Of a DNA stretch of 64,000 nucleotides, positions 9,878 to 20,367 are shown piece by piece. Numbering within the stretch: the stretch's first letter is position 1; every line of letters starts with the position of its first letter. The stretch comes from Notolepis coatsorum (Eukaryota > Chordata > Actinopteri > Aulopiformes > Paralepididae), in assembly GCA_963971535.1 (NCBI GenBank), contig OZ020598.1:101481947-101545946 (forward strand), read 5' to 3'. The translations under genes were made by a program, and so were the position numbers. Below the pieces are notes generated by a model. That model was given only the letters and a program-made list of their open reading frames with translations. It had not been told where the DNA came from and did not search any database.

Positions 9878-11608
9878 TTAAGATGACAGCAGTGTCCTGA
9901 CTCTCTGTACAGCCATCGTCTGAATGAGCCTGTTAACTGGCCTGATCAACCTCCCCAGCCTAGTGTAAACCCCTAGAGGTACCCCAACTACACTCGGTTT
10001 GACAGTGACAACGGCCGATTCAGGTTCACTCACTGGTACAAGTAAGGATGAACTACAAGGGGCCTCCTCCGAAGCCATCATATCTCCAGTGAATGATTCC
10101 ACAGTTGTCGTGTCTGACGACTGATCACTATCCTGATAAACAATTACAGAGTATGACTCCTCTGATTCAACATCTGCATCTGGTCCCTCCATCCAAAAGT
10201 GGCGTGGTTTCTTCAGTTTACACTCCTGCTCCCCACCATTATGTGTCTCAAGTGTAATTCTATGATGTTGATCACTACCCATACTCCCCACCTGCTCCTC
10301 TGCCGGCTCTGATACACCCGTCCCTGTCCCGGTATCTACTACCCCCTCCACACTAGACTCAGGAAGATGAGCAACCCACCGGGCAGTTCTCAGCTCATCC
10401 TGATCAGAATCATCTGTCATTTCCTCACTCGGAACAGTGCCAGGAATAGACACTTCAATCTCTGGCTCGTCCCATGACGGCAGAGGCAGGAAATTGACGG
10501 GCATAATCAAGTTCCTATGAACAGTCTTAATCCTCCCTGTGACAGGATGACGGATACTGTATATGTTCAGCACACTGTTTTTACACACTACAGTATAGAC
10601 GGCACTCTCCCAGCAGTCAGCTAGCTTTTTCTTGCCTCGCTCCCCCTTATTTGCCAGTAAGACCCGATCCCCCTTCTCTACCAAATGTCCCTTTAACTGT
10701 CTGTTATACACCTCAGCTTGTCTGGTCTGTTGCTTCTCAGCATGCTTTTGAGCAAGTGCCATTGCTTCCCTCAGATCCTTTCCCAGTGACTGGACATACT
10801 TATCCACATCCACCGTATCTCCATCCAAAAGGACACTCTCAAACATGACATCGACAGGTAATCTTGGAGTGCGGCCAAACATCAAAAAGAAGGGTGGGAG
10901 CCCTGTGGTCTCATGCACTGTGCAATTATAAGCAAACGTCAAAGTGTTCAACATCTGAGGCCATTTCACCTTGGAACGAGGTGGCAAAGCACGGATCATA
11001 CTACCTAAAGTGCGGTTTAGACGCTCTGCTTGTCCATTTCCCATAGGATGGTATGGCGTGGTATGGGATTTTTCAACCCCTGCCATCTGAAGCATTTCTG
11101 CTATGAGTGCACTCTCAAAATTAGCCCCTCTGTCGCTATGAATGCAGGCTGCAAAACCATAAACAGAAAAAAAATTATTCCAGAGCACTCTGGCCACCGT
11201 CTTTGCAGATTGATTGGGACACGGATAAGCACACGCTAGTTTGGTAAAATGGTCAGTTATAACAAGCACATCAATGGACTTATTATTGGCATCCTCAGCC
11301 GACCAAAAGTCAATACACACCAACTCCAGTGGTGCAGTGGTGACTATAGATACCAGCGGAGCCCTAGCCTCCGGCTCAGGTGCTTTGCTCAGTACACATC
11401 TCTTACAATGACTCACATATTCTTTGACATCCTTTTCCATGGAGTCCCAATAGAAACGTTGTCTAGTGAGCCACAATGTGCGCTGCTGGCCCTGGTGACC
11501 AGCCTCATCATGTACCCCTTTCAGCACCTGTCCTCTCAGAGCGCTTGGTACAACATATTGAAAGACCTTCTTCTTACTCACAACGTGTTTTGAAACACGG
11601 TACAACAC
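9878..11608 (-). CDS. Gypsy-type integrase, C-terminal Pol (fossil element part)
   Basis: This 576-residue frame opens with an H2C2 zinc-binding region (HDEAGHQGQQRTLWLTRQRF then CKRCVLSK, about residues 33-75). The DDE catalytic core follows: VCIDFWSAED, then HSDRGANFES and TTPYHPMGNGQAERLNRTLG, about residues 95-210. Next is a GDRVLLANKG..GRIKTVHRNLIMP segment (about 315-370) matching the GPY/F-like module of Gypsy integrases. The last ~200 residues are acidic and unassigned. Integrase would insert the element cDNA into the host chromosome in the nucleus. The copy B counterpart (53206-54936) is almost identical. Confidence 0.9.
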   Translation of the reverse strand: MLYRVSKHVVSKKKVFQYVVPSALRGQVLKGVHDEAGHQGQQRTLWLTRQRFYWDSMEKDVKEYVSHCKRCVLSKAPEPEARAPLVSIVTTAPLELVCIDFWSAEDANNKSIDVLVITDHFTKLACAYPCPNQSAKTVARVLWNNFFSVYGFAACIHSDRGANFESALIAEMLQMAGVEKSHTTPYHPMGNGQAERLNRTLGSMIRALPPRSKVKWPQMLNTLTFAYNCTVHETTGLPPFFLMFGRTPRLPVDVMFESVLLDGDTVDVDKYVQSLGKDLREAMALAQKHAEKQQTRQAEVYNRQLKGHLVEKGDRVLLANKGERGKKKLADCWESAVYTVVCKNSVLNIYSIRHPVTGRIKTVHRNLIMPVNFLPLPSWDEPEIEVSIPGTVPSEEMTDDSDQDELRTARWVAHLPESSVEGVVDTGTGTGVSEPAEEQVGSMGSDQHHRITLETHNGGEQECKLKKPRHFWMEGPDADVESEESYSVIVYQDSDQSSDTTTVESFTGDMMASEEAPCSSSLLVPVSEPESAVVTVKPSVVGVPLGVYTRLGRLIRPVNRLIQTMAVQRVRTLLSS

Positions 11609-11746
11609 TCCTAATTTGGTTGTGAGTTTTCCCCACTGTCTCAGTGTGCGGTTTGTTTCTTTCGACTCATGAACTCTCTCTCTTCGAGATGGGCGGCGGC
11701 CTCTATCTACAAAGAATTTGACTCTACCAGTAACAGGGTCCTGGCA

Positions 11747-12442
11747 CTACTTGTCGTACAATTCCTCATGAGTGAGGACAGGCAATGGGCTCTGTCCCAT
11801 GGACACCAACCTTTCTAACTGCTGCACATGAGAGACTGCTCTCATAGCTGCGCCATCCTCCCAACAGCGATGTGTGTTGAGTACAGCAGATACCTCTTCA
11901 CGGGATATGCTCCCACTGTCACTACCCACCTCACCACTGGCCTTAAGTGAACTCTGAGTGGACAACCCTAGGCCCTTCCTCCTCACCTCTGGTTCCTCAC
12001 AGGTAAGACGGAACATGTTCTGCACGTCATCCACCTCCAAACCCTTAGCCTCCCTCAACAAGACATCATACGAGGTCCTTGTCAGCCTGTGCATCACCCT
12101 AGGCTTAGTAAAAGGCTCCCTGCTCAGTGCATCAGCTACTGTATTTTTAGGCCCAGGAATGTACTGAATGTCAAAATCAAAAGGTGCCAGCTTAGCCACC
12201 CATCTCTGCTCGCATGCATCGAGTTTTGGCTTTGTGAGGATGTACTTAAGTGGATTATTATCTGTCCACACTGTAAATTTATGTCCTCGCAGCCAATGGC
12301 TAAACTTGTCGTGTATAGCCCATTTCATGGCGAGAAACTCAAGCCTATGAGCTGGATATTTAGACTGAGCATGATTCAAAGATTTACTAGCAAAAGCTAT
12401 GGGCCTGGCTGTGCTACACCCTTCCTGCACTTGTGAAAGCAC
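11747..12442 (-). CDS. Gypsy-type RNase H region (fossil element part)
   Basis: The 231-residue frame begins in the RT/RNase H connection (PIAFASKSLNHAQSKYPAHR) and continues with LEFLAMKWAIHDKFSHWLRG, VWTDNNPLKYILTKPKLDA and FDFDIQYIPGPKNTVADALS. This is the canonical Ty3/Gypsy RNase H order. It lies directly upstream of the integrase frame, as in a normal Pol. The C-terminal ~100 residues are a linker without recognised domains. Confidence 0.88.
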   Translation of the reverse strand: MLSQVQEGCSTARPIAFASKSLNHAQSKYPAHRLEFLAMKWAIHDKFSHWLRGHKFTVWTDNNPLKYILTKPKLDACEQRWVAKLAPFDFDIQYIPGPKNTVADALSREPFTKPRVMHRLTRTSYDVLLREAKGLEVDDVQNMFRLTCEEPEVRRKGLGLSTQSSLKASGEVGSDSGSISREEVSAVLNTHRCWEDGAAMRAVSHVQQLERLVSMGQSPLPVLTHEELYDK

Positions 12443-13454
12443 AGCTCCCAGTCCACTAGTTGTTCCTTGGAAAACTTCTCCAACATGTCATGAGACGGGT
12501 GATCAACAAAGTCTTTGATGGAAGCCATCGTTACTGTACCAGTCACCACAAGCTACTCGATTTACTTTACAGTCACGAAGAACCACTAACGAACCACGAA
12601 GAACCACTAAAGAACCACTGAAAAACCACTAAAGAACCACTGAAGACCCCCTAACGAACCACCGAAGAACCACGAAGAACCACTGAAGAATGCTAATGCC
12701 AATAATAACAACCAGAAGGGAACGCGGTGGAAATGTGAGCTCTACGGAGCGCACCTTTCTAGTTTGCAAAAAAAATAAAAAAATAAAAAATAAAACACAA
12801 CCACCCTGAAATAAATAGACGTGTCATACACGCAGGAGGTCAGGTGCTAACAGGTATGCTCACCAAACACTCAAACAAACAAAATAAATTCAATAAACAA
12901 ATCCAAACAGGTGCGCCTTCTAACCTGATATGACTACATATGCTTCTACATCTAAACTGCAGTCAAAACCGGCCCACCACATGTCTACCCTAAGAAACAC
13001 TAAATCAGGCCCTACCACACTACCTGTGTTTTCTGGCCCCCTAATCTACCTACCCTTAAACTAATGCCCTGTAGACCTAACCATCTTCAACCACACCTGC
13101 TACCAGTCAAAGATCATACTTGACCATCCACCCGTCCAGTACATGATACGGTACCAGACAAGTAGATGGTGCTAATCACTTCCCTGACTGCCCCATGAGT
13201 ATGTGGTGCACAGGAAGCTAACCAACAACCAGAAAATACTGTCCCTATCTACATGTGGTGCCCACTAAACTATATATTTTAACAGCATAAGTAGTCACAT
13301 CAAATTACAAACAAATAAGGCATACTCACCTGTTTGATGAAACGGCTCAAGCCCCCACGTTACATAATATGTAACGAACACCACCCAAACCATAACACCA
13401 TGACACCCCGTGTAACACAAAAAAAAACCACCAAACAAATTTCTAGGGGTAAAT
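12443..13454 (-). other. 5' interior of the Gypsy-type element, no recognised gag or RT core
   Basis: About 1 kb with no long frame. Short imperfect repeats of GAACCACTAA/GAAGAACCAC stand at about 12578-12695. I see no gag zinc knuckle or RT YxDD motif here. Confidence 0.6.
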
Positions 13455-13472
13455 ATCCCGGACGAGCGCCCA
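13455..13472 (-). other. Primer-binding site, tRNA-Pro-like
   Basis: On the minus strand, two bases after the 5' LTR, stands TGGGCGCTCGTCCGGGAT. It closely matches the complement of the tRNA-Pro 3' end, the primer familiar from gammaretroviruses. It fixes the element's orientation. Confidence 0.75.
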
Positions 13473-13474
13473 AC

Positions 13475-13804
13475 TGTTACGACCCTGGCTCAAAGGCCCG
13501 CAACCTATGTGCAAACCAACACCAAAACCCTGTGCTCAAACTCAAAATGCTACTCTATCAAGGAATTACTGGTGTAAACTAAAGTACAAGGACAGAAGAC
13601 CGTGATAGCTATCTGTTACCCAACACTCCTCTAAACACAGACCCTGCATGTGTGTTACCAGGGCTGGTTTTAAAGCTGCCAGCAGGTAACCAATCAGCAC
13701 CAATTGGCTAATTGGCAGCCCTCACCTGCATGCCCCGTGACACAGGAGTGATCAGGTCTGCATGCACAGTGACACAGGAGTGATCAGGCTCCTGGTACAT
13801 AACA
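13475..13804 (-). repeat. LTR (5' LTR in element orientation)
   Basis: A 330-bp direct repeat of 6830-7159. It differs at four positions, and the same four distinguish the LTRs in copy B. Confidence 0.95.
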
Positions 13805-14215
13805 CCACACTACAGGAGGTGAACATTTTACTAACACACTACAGACGGTTAACCTTTCACTACCACACTACTGAAGGTGAACCTTTCACTATCACACTAC
13901 AGACGGTTAACCTTTCACTACCACACTACAGAAGGTTAACCTTTCACTACCACACTACAGAAGGTTAACCTTTCACTACCACACTACAGGAGGTGAACCT
14001 TTCACTATCACACTACAGACGGTTAACCTTTCACTACCACACTACTGAAGGTGAACCTTTCACTATCACACTACAGACGGTTAACCTTTCACTACCACAC
14101 TACAGAAGGTTAACCTTTCACTACCACACTACAGACGGTTAACCTTTCACTACCACACTACAGAAGGTGAACATTTCGCTATCACACTACAGACGGTTAA
14201 CCGTCTGTAGTGTGG
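13805..14215. repeat. 29-bp minisatellite, right part, ending in an inversion
   Basis: About 14 further units continue the array beyond the LTR insertion. It ends at the perfect palindrome ACAGACGGTTAACCGTCTGT (about 14189-14208), after which the repeat reads in the opposite direction up to the right terminus of the element. Confidence 0.93.
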
Positions 14216-14395
14216 TCGTGAAAGGTACACCTTCTATAGTGTGGTACTGAAAGGGTTAACACCGAACAGTTAGACTGTGGAGCCACTCAAGAGTGATCTG
14301 ACATGAGAGGGAGGGGGACGTAAAGACAAGATGCTGGTTACATTCATCCCTCCTCTGAGACCGCTGGGTGTGTCTGGCAAGTTCAATGTGGCTGG

Positions 14396-15404
14396 CAGTG
14401 TTGTAGTACTCAAGTCCGAGTCCTCGACTGATTTTCAGAACTTGTGACTCGACTTGGACTCGAGCACTGATGACTCGGACTTGGACTTGGACTCGAGCAT
14501 TGACTGCATTCTGACTCGGAAGGTGCAGACAAGGATTGATTGATAAATTATTGTTTATTGATAAATAGTTATTAATTATTTTTTTTTATCCACATTTTCT
14601 CCTCATTTTCTATTTTTCTCCCATCCCAAAATTGTATTGCCAATTCTCCTCTCCCCTGTCTTGAACATTGCTAGACTATGCCCCCCACTGGTCGGCTGTG
14701 GTGAGGATAGAAGCCTTGCATCACGTGTCCCCTCCGGTACACGAGGAGGCAGCCTGTCGCATCTTTTCACCAGACAGCGCGGACTCTCAGTGGCGAGGAG
14801 TAACGTGTGGGAGGCTCACGCTGCCCCCGATACTTCCTGTCTCTGCTGTGCAGGCGTCACCCAACCGACCTGTAGGAGTCGCTGTCCACAACGTCCAATT
14901 CCCACCCATCGACTTTCCACCCGCTGACTCTGCCAAATGAGCCAGTATGACGGCCGGCCCAAGTCGAAGGCAATGCTGAGACTGTGATTCGATACCGGAG
15001 TCTCTTGCATTGGTGACGAGCGCAATATCCGCTACGCCACCCAGCCGCCTAATATAGTTATTCTTTTTATATATTTTTTGTAATAGGCCCTAATCATTTG
15101 GCATAATATATTGATGGCTAGTGCATTTGTTTGGCTATTGTGTCACAAAGTAAATACATTTTTTGAAATGGTGACCGCTGTGTCATTTGTGTTTAATGTA
15201 GACTTTTCTTTATTTGTATGTCCGCTCTTTGACTGCCAGAGTGGAGTGGACTCAACATTGATGACTTGGACTCAGACTCGGACTAGGATAATGAGGACTT
15301 GACTCGGGTTCTTCTTTGGTGACTCTGACTTCAACTCAGACTTGCACACTGGGGACTCGAGACTCGACTCAGACTCAAGATTTAGTGACTCGACTACAAC
15401 ACTG
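14396..15404. mobile_element. hAT-type MITE rich in GACTCG words
   Basis: The left end CAGTGTTGTAGTACTCAAG and the right end, inverted, CAGTGTTGTAGTCGAGTC agree over the first 12 bp. Flanks GTGGCTGG (14388-14395) and GTGACTGG (15405-15412) match at 7 of 8 bases, fitting an 8-bp hAT duplication. Both subterminal regions are packed with GACTCG/GGACTTGGACTCGAG words. No coding sequence is present. A SINE is inserted inside. Confidence 0.75.
14574..15053 (-). mobile_element. tRNA-derived SINE inside the hAT MITE
   Basis: Read on the minus strand, the 5' end GGCGGCTGGGTGGCGTAGCGG holds a box A-like TGGCGTAGCGG, and GGTATCGAATC about 50 bp later matches box B of a tRNA promoter. The 3' end is an A-rich tail (the T-run at 14578-14590 on the plus strand). 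The flanks share ATAGTTATT at 14565-14573 and 15054-15062, a plausible 9-bp target duplication. At 480 bp it is long for a SINE. Confidence 0.7.
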
Positions 15405-15412
15405 GTGACTGG

Positions 15413-15570
15413 AGCCCTTCATCTTCAGCCAGGACACAATCCCGCCGTTCACCGCAACGCGCTGCCATTTCAACATTAAAGGGATAGTTCAAATGTTTGG
15501 ACCCCTAGAAATATTTCTTACTTACCGATGATGATGTTGATGGGTAGAGACCTCTCTCTCAGTACAATAT
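15413..15570. other. Short spacer
   Basis: Contains AAAGGGATAGTTC, a phrase common at the edges of fish foldback repeats. Nothing else is recognised. Confidence 0.3.
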
Positions 15571-16120
15571 GTTCCTCATACTAGCTCCGGATAGTTAGCT
15601 ACAAACCATGCTGTTTCTCATACTAGCTCCGGATAGTTAGCTACGAACCATGCTGTTCTTCATACAAGCTCCGGATAGTTAGCAACAAACCAATGCTGTT
15701 CCTCATACTAGTTCTGGATAGTTAGCTACAAACCAATGCTGTTACTCATACTAGCTCCGGATAGTTAGCTACAAACAATGCTGTTCCTCATACTAGCTCC
15801 GGATAGTTAGCTACAATAAACCATGCTGTTCCTCATACTAGCTCCAGATAGTTAGCTACAAACCATACTGTTCCTCATACTAGCTCCGGATAGTTAGCTA
15901 CAAACCATGCTGTTCCTCATACTAGCTCCGGATAGTTACCTACAAACCATGCTGTTCCTCATACTAGCTCCGGATACTTATCTTCAAACCATGCTGTTCC
16001 TCATACTAGCTCCGGATAGTTAGCAACAAACCATGCTGTTCCTCATACTAGCTCCGGATAGTTAGCTACAAACCAATGCTGTTCCTCATACTAGCTCCGG
16101 ATACTTATCTACAAACCATG
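15571..16120. repeat. 42-bp minisatellite, ~13 units
   Basis: The unit begins CTAGCTCCGGATAGTTAGCT and continues ACAAACCATGCTGTTCCTCATA. Units vary by single substitutions and 1-4 bp insertions. Copy B carries the same number at 58897-59446. Confidence 0.95.
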
Positions 16121-16260
16121 ACACACTTTCAACAAATAACATATACTATGTAAAACATAAATATATACATACAACTATGAGCCATGGAGAAATACTGTTC
16201 TGCGCAATATAAATATATGACTAGGCACAGCTTCAAAGTATCCCTCAGATGACACCTGAT

Positions 16261-16395
16261 GACACCTGCAAAGGGTCCAACTCAGCACCACATACAACAC
16301 CTGCAAAGGGTCCAACTCAGCACCACATACAACACCTGCAAAGGGTCCAACTCAGCACCACATACAACACCTGCAAAGGGTCCAACTCAGCTTCC
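16261..16395. repeat. 35-bp tandem repeat, ~4 units
   Basis: ACACCTGCAAAGGGTCCAAC recurs with exact 35-bp spacing from about 16262. The last unit is partial. Confidence 0.93.
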
Positions 16396-17626
16396 TCTCT
16401 GGTACAGGTAGCAGCCAAAGGGATTAGGTCTTAGCTACACCACTTCATGCCGTCTCACAACTAGTTCACCATTAGAGGCCAATTCAGAAAACTCCACCTG
16501 TTTTCACAGTTCCTTCGTATTTTGCGATAAATAATGGTTGTTGGGAAAAAAAAATTGGATCATTGCAATCGTGAAACCATTACAACAGCGTATTACAACA
16601 AATAATTGATATTTCCAGCTAGTGTGCCATAGTCCAAACTGTACACAGTGTTCTGCCTTTATTTTTAATGAATCAATAAAAATGTATTTAAAAAATTGTG
16701 TGGGGAACGAAGGAAGAGGTGAAAGGGTATTCAATTAAGTGTGGCTTGATTTGTTTATAGTCTTGTATAATGTGAACGATGGCTTAATTCATTGCGTTGT
16801 GCGAGTTATGACACCACTTTTGAGGTTGCCGCTCGAGTCTGTCAGGTGTACCGTCGGCCAGGTCTGTTATACAATTGATTGAACAAACTCAAAGGGACTT
16901 TCTAAGTGAGAGAGAGAGGGGGTGGAAAGTATTTGGCTCAATTGAGCCCAACTTTCAACTAATCATATCTCTTTGAAATGTCTTGAAAGTCAAGAAGTTG
17001 GGAATAACAAAAGGTTGACTATACGTCTTGAAATGTAACTGAACAGCCTTTAAAGGTAGAATCTGTAATGCTGTCAAACAGTGACCTCCAGGCAAAGGAG
17101 TCCCGGTTGGTATTGCACTTTGTTTTTCATGTTTTGTTCTGGTCTGATATGCGGGATGAAGTTCAGTGGGGATAGGGGTTGTTATTAGGGATGCACTGAT
17201 TTTCAGTCCTGATACCGATACCAAATACCGATCCGATGGTTCAATTAATAAACTGTATGCCTCACTGTGTGGAAGAGACTGGGATCATTCTTTTGTGCAA
17301 GGCAACATCAGGCTTGACTTAAAACATTACTTTCCTAACTTAGTGAACTTTATTTATTATTATATTATATTATTATATACATTTTTATTTATTTTTTTAA
17401 ATCCGATATATTATTTTAAATTTTCTTATACCCGATCCAGCTATTTTAGTCATATCGGGCCGAGAGAGGTCAGGAGAAATTCACATTATAACAGGTTACT
17501 AAACTCCAACCCACACATCAGACCAAAACAACAAATGTGAACAGAGTGCGGTATCAAGCAGGGCTATTTTGCCCAGAGATTGCTGTTTGATGGCATTACA
17601 TATTCTAACGTTAAATACCCACCCCC

Positions 17627-17657
<31 letters not shown>

Positions 17658-18269
17658 CATGGTTTTCATGGTTAACCACTCCTGGGGGTGTGACTTTGAC
17701 TATACACATTGTTATTTGTGCAGAACTTGTCACCAGAGCGCCCTTTTCCCATTATTCCCCTGCAGAGCTCTGTACCTCCCTGAAATGTGTGATGTCACTA
17801 ACAGATCGAACATATCACGGTGCAATGTGTGGTAAGTAGAGACTTTAGCTTCAACATACACAGCACGCTGAGTAGGTATATTTACATGTCCTGAAAGAAA
17901 ATGCTGCTGACTTGGAATTTGTGGTGAATATCAATGGGTGCTTTTTGTCGATAGATAATTTCATTCTCAATGAGGGTGAAGGTGCAGAGATGCCATTTTC
18001 AGTAGTTTATTGACTTGGTGGAAAAAACGTATCTATACAAATTGTTAGTCAATATAGACAATTTGTTAAGGGTTTAAAATACATCAGGATGGGATATTTT
18101 AAAGGAACCTGAACAGACAAAGAAAAAGAAGAGATGGCCCACAGTTTGGCTTGACCTACATCTCAGGTAATATCAGGCTATCAATTTTGAGGCGGAGAGA
18201 GATGCCAGTGGTGATACCTCTTTCTGAACTGTTAACTCACTGTTCACAGATGACTCATGCGTATGTTGT
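16396..18269. other. Mostly unannotated DNA
   Basis: A (CA)n tract lies at 17628-17654 (longer in copy B, about 60960-61010). GATACCGATACCAAATACCGATCC near 17208 and CCCGATCC/ATCGGGCC near 17432-17460 look like remains of a fish MITE, but I could not define ends. No protein domain or RNA gene is seen. Confidence 0.5.
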
Positions 18270-18440
18270 ATATTGTGTATATGTATATTGACTTTACCTA
18301 CTTTTTTACTTCTTAATTATTTTTACTTACTTTCTCTTTACTGTATGTGGCACACTCTCAGGGGCTCAGAAGAAACAAGCATTTCATTATAAAGTACTCT
18401 ATTTTGTTCTGACAAATAAAAATAAACTCGAACTTGAACT
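18270..18440 (+). mobile_element. LINE 3' UTR tail
   Basis: The sequence GTGGCACACTCTCAGGGGCTC..AAGCATTTCATTATA..AATAAAAATAAACTCGAACTTGAACT has the form of an L2/CR1-type LINE 3' end, with a poly(A)-like signal and short repeated tail. No coding part is present. Confidence 0.55.
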
Positions 18441-19426
18441 CACTGTTCACTGATGACTCATGCTTATGTTAACTCACTGTTCACTGATGCTTATTCTAAC
18501 TCACTGTTCTCAGATGACTCATCCTTATGTTAACTCACTGTTCACAGATGACTCACGCTTATTTGAACTCACTGTTCACAGATGACTCATGCTTATGTTA
18601 ACTAGCAAGCACCCCCAACATTTTCCATTTTCGTTTTCGTTTTTGAGGACTGCATACTTTTTTTGCAAACCAAAACAACATACTTTAAACGTATAGCACA
18701 TGCATGAGCCTGGACTCTTTTGAAAGACGACATTCTGAAGTTTCTGATTCCAGAAAAAGAAATCACTTTTAGTGCTAACGTAATAGAGTAACATAGGTCT
18801 GAACTTGAGTTGTAGAAACACTTTTTACTCAAGTTTTTCTGTAGTAGTTAGTAGTCCAGAGGTAGTATTTCCCCAGAAGGTGGTATGGCTTACAAATCCG
18901 GACGGAGCCATAGCCTGAAGCCTTATGTAGTACATATCCGAATTTCATAAAGATCCATTCAGAAATGAGTGATTAGGAGTGATTTTGGTAAACTGTGTAC
19001 AAAGAAAAACTCTCATAGACTTCAATTAATTTGGCTTCCTGTTGAAGAATTTAGTTGTTCACCTAGCTCCCTGATTCACATATCCCCACATGGGGTATCA
19101 TTGGAAGCCACACTCAATTTTCGAGATCGGATCTAGATTGACGGAACTACTGCAGCCTGAGTCGGGAGTGGTATTTTGCGCAATACCGTGTACTTTGCAC
19201 AAGCCTCAAATACCGGCATGTAACTCAAGAACCGCTGAACGGATTTTGTCGCTATCGACAGGCAACAAATAAGCCAATTCGATATATACATATTGTATAT
19301 ATATATTGTATTACAAAATATGCACACCGAGCCTCTAGGGGTAGCCAAAGTGCCGGTTGCAAAAAGTCCGAAAAACATCCCATATGTGGGATGTTGCAGC
19401 TTACTCACTGTTCACAGATGACTCAT
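18441..19426. repeat. Direct repeats flanking a 904-bp segment absent from copy B
   Basis: The phrase ACTCACTGTTCACAGATGACTCAT or close variants occurs about five times between 18439 and 18600 and again at 19403-19426. Copy B has a single junction at 61855 where copy A has 18499-19402 extra. The enclosed 18600-19400 shows no recognised domain. Loss by recombination between the 24-bp repeats in copy B fits best. Confidence 0.85.
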
Positions 19427-20170
19427 ACTTATTTAAAAAGGAAACAAGCAACCTCAAAAATAAGAGAAAGACAGCAAAAGAGACAGGGTCACTATACCTA
19501 TTTCCTCTTGTAGCCTCTTGTAAGCCTCTTGAGTTGTTTTGAACATCAGGGGAGTTGAACCAATCACACTTCAAGTTGCACCTTGAGTCCCTCTCCCTTT
19601 TCACATGTCCAGAAAGTTGATACCCTTTTCAACTCTGTTCAGACTTGTCTGCAGCGCCTGGCAGTTCACGGAAGGTCACAACTTCACTTATTTAAAGCTA
19701 CAATATGTAGCTCACATTCATGCTGTCAAACCAATATTGATTATGTTGATAGCAAAGATAGGGAGAGGGAGTGCTTTCACAGTGTTTTACTTATTTACAT
19801 ATCATATTAAAACACACAACAGGACATATAAACATTACCCACCAACTCCAACCACCCCCACAGTGAAGCAGAGGGTGCGTCGGTCTGCCCTATTAGCACA
19901 TATATATTTATTTCCCCCCACTGTGCCACAGCAGTGTTTTAGTCACCGCTCAGACATAAAGACTGCCAAACTGCGGTGTTGGTTTCTTCCATGAGAATGA
20001 GGCAGCATGAACTAGCTGCCTGACAGCCCTGTGTTGTGTGTTGCTGGTGGAGATATAGCTTTATGGTAGATATGGTCTATATATAGATATATGGTTTATA
20101 TTCCATACATTGCACATATTCCATATACAGCCATAGAACACTCCATGCAATTTATTGAGGAAATTCAATG
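19427..20170. other. No recognised feature
   Basis: The small palindrome GCTACAATATGTAGC is at about 19698-19712, and TATA-rich sequence stands at 20060-20120. No domain or RNA gene is seen. Confidence 0.5.
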
Positions 20171-20193
20171 ATAATAATAATAATAATAATAAT
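20171..20193. repeat. (AAT)n microsatellite, short allele
   Basis: About eight units here against about 135 units at the same place in copy B (62623-63026). Confidence 0.97.
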
Positions 20194-20367
20194 TAATTGC
20201 TGTGACTTGGGGTCATTTCTTAACCCTCTACATAGGCAAATGTTTGCCTGGACATAGTGTTATATATTTGCCATTCCTGAGCTTATTCTTTGAGTCAGTA
20301 TCAAGTGTCATATATTTTCTGAACCTACCCTTTATTTATGGTGCAGTGTCATGTCACCATCATACAC

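Larger units (their letters stand above)
6830..13804 (-). mobile_element. Ty3/Gypsy-type LTR retrotransposon (fossil), 6,975 bp
   Basis: Two 330-bp direct LTRs (6830-7159 and 13475-13804) begin TGTTACG and end CATAACA, with a 5-bp CCACA target duplication in the surrounding minisatellite. On the minus strand, the order after the right-hand (5') LTR is: primer-binding site, a leader stretch, RNase H, integrase, a further long frame, polypurine tract, 3' LTR. RNase H and the HHCC/DDE integrase with a C-terminal GPY/F-like region place it in Ty3/Gypsy. No complete gag or RT core is recognisable, so it looks incomplete. The LTRs differ at four positions in 330, suggesting modest age. The same insertion sits in copy B. 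Confidence 0.93.
6497..14255. mobile_element. piggyBac-like MITE with minisatellite body (split by an LTR element)
   Basis: The ends are TTAA|CCCTTTCACTACCACAC at 6493-6513 and GTGTGGTACTGAAAGGG|TTAA at 14239-14259. That is a 17-bp terminal inverted repeat with one mismatch, flanked by TTAA on both sides. TTAA duplication and CCC..GGG ends are the piggyBac signature. Excluding the later 6,975-bp LTR insertion and its target repeat, the element is about 0.78 kb, nearly all of it 29-bp tandem repeats. No transposase is present, so it is non-autonomous. Confidence 0.75.

Noticed and set aside
17166-17480. hAT MITE with GATACCGATACC words
   Set aside because: The words are typical of fish MITEs, but I could not find matching ends or a target duplication, so it is only mentioned as a possibility.
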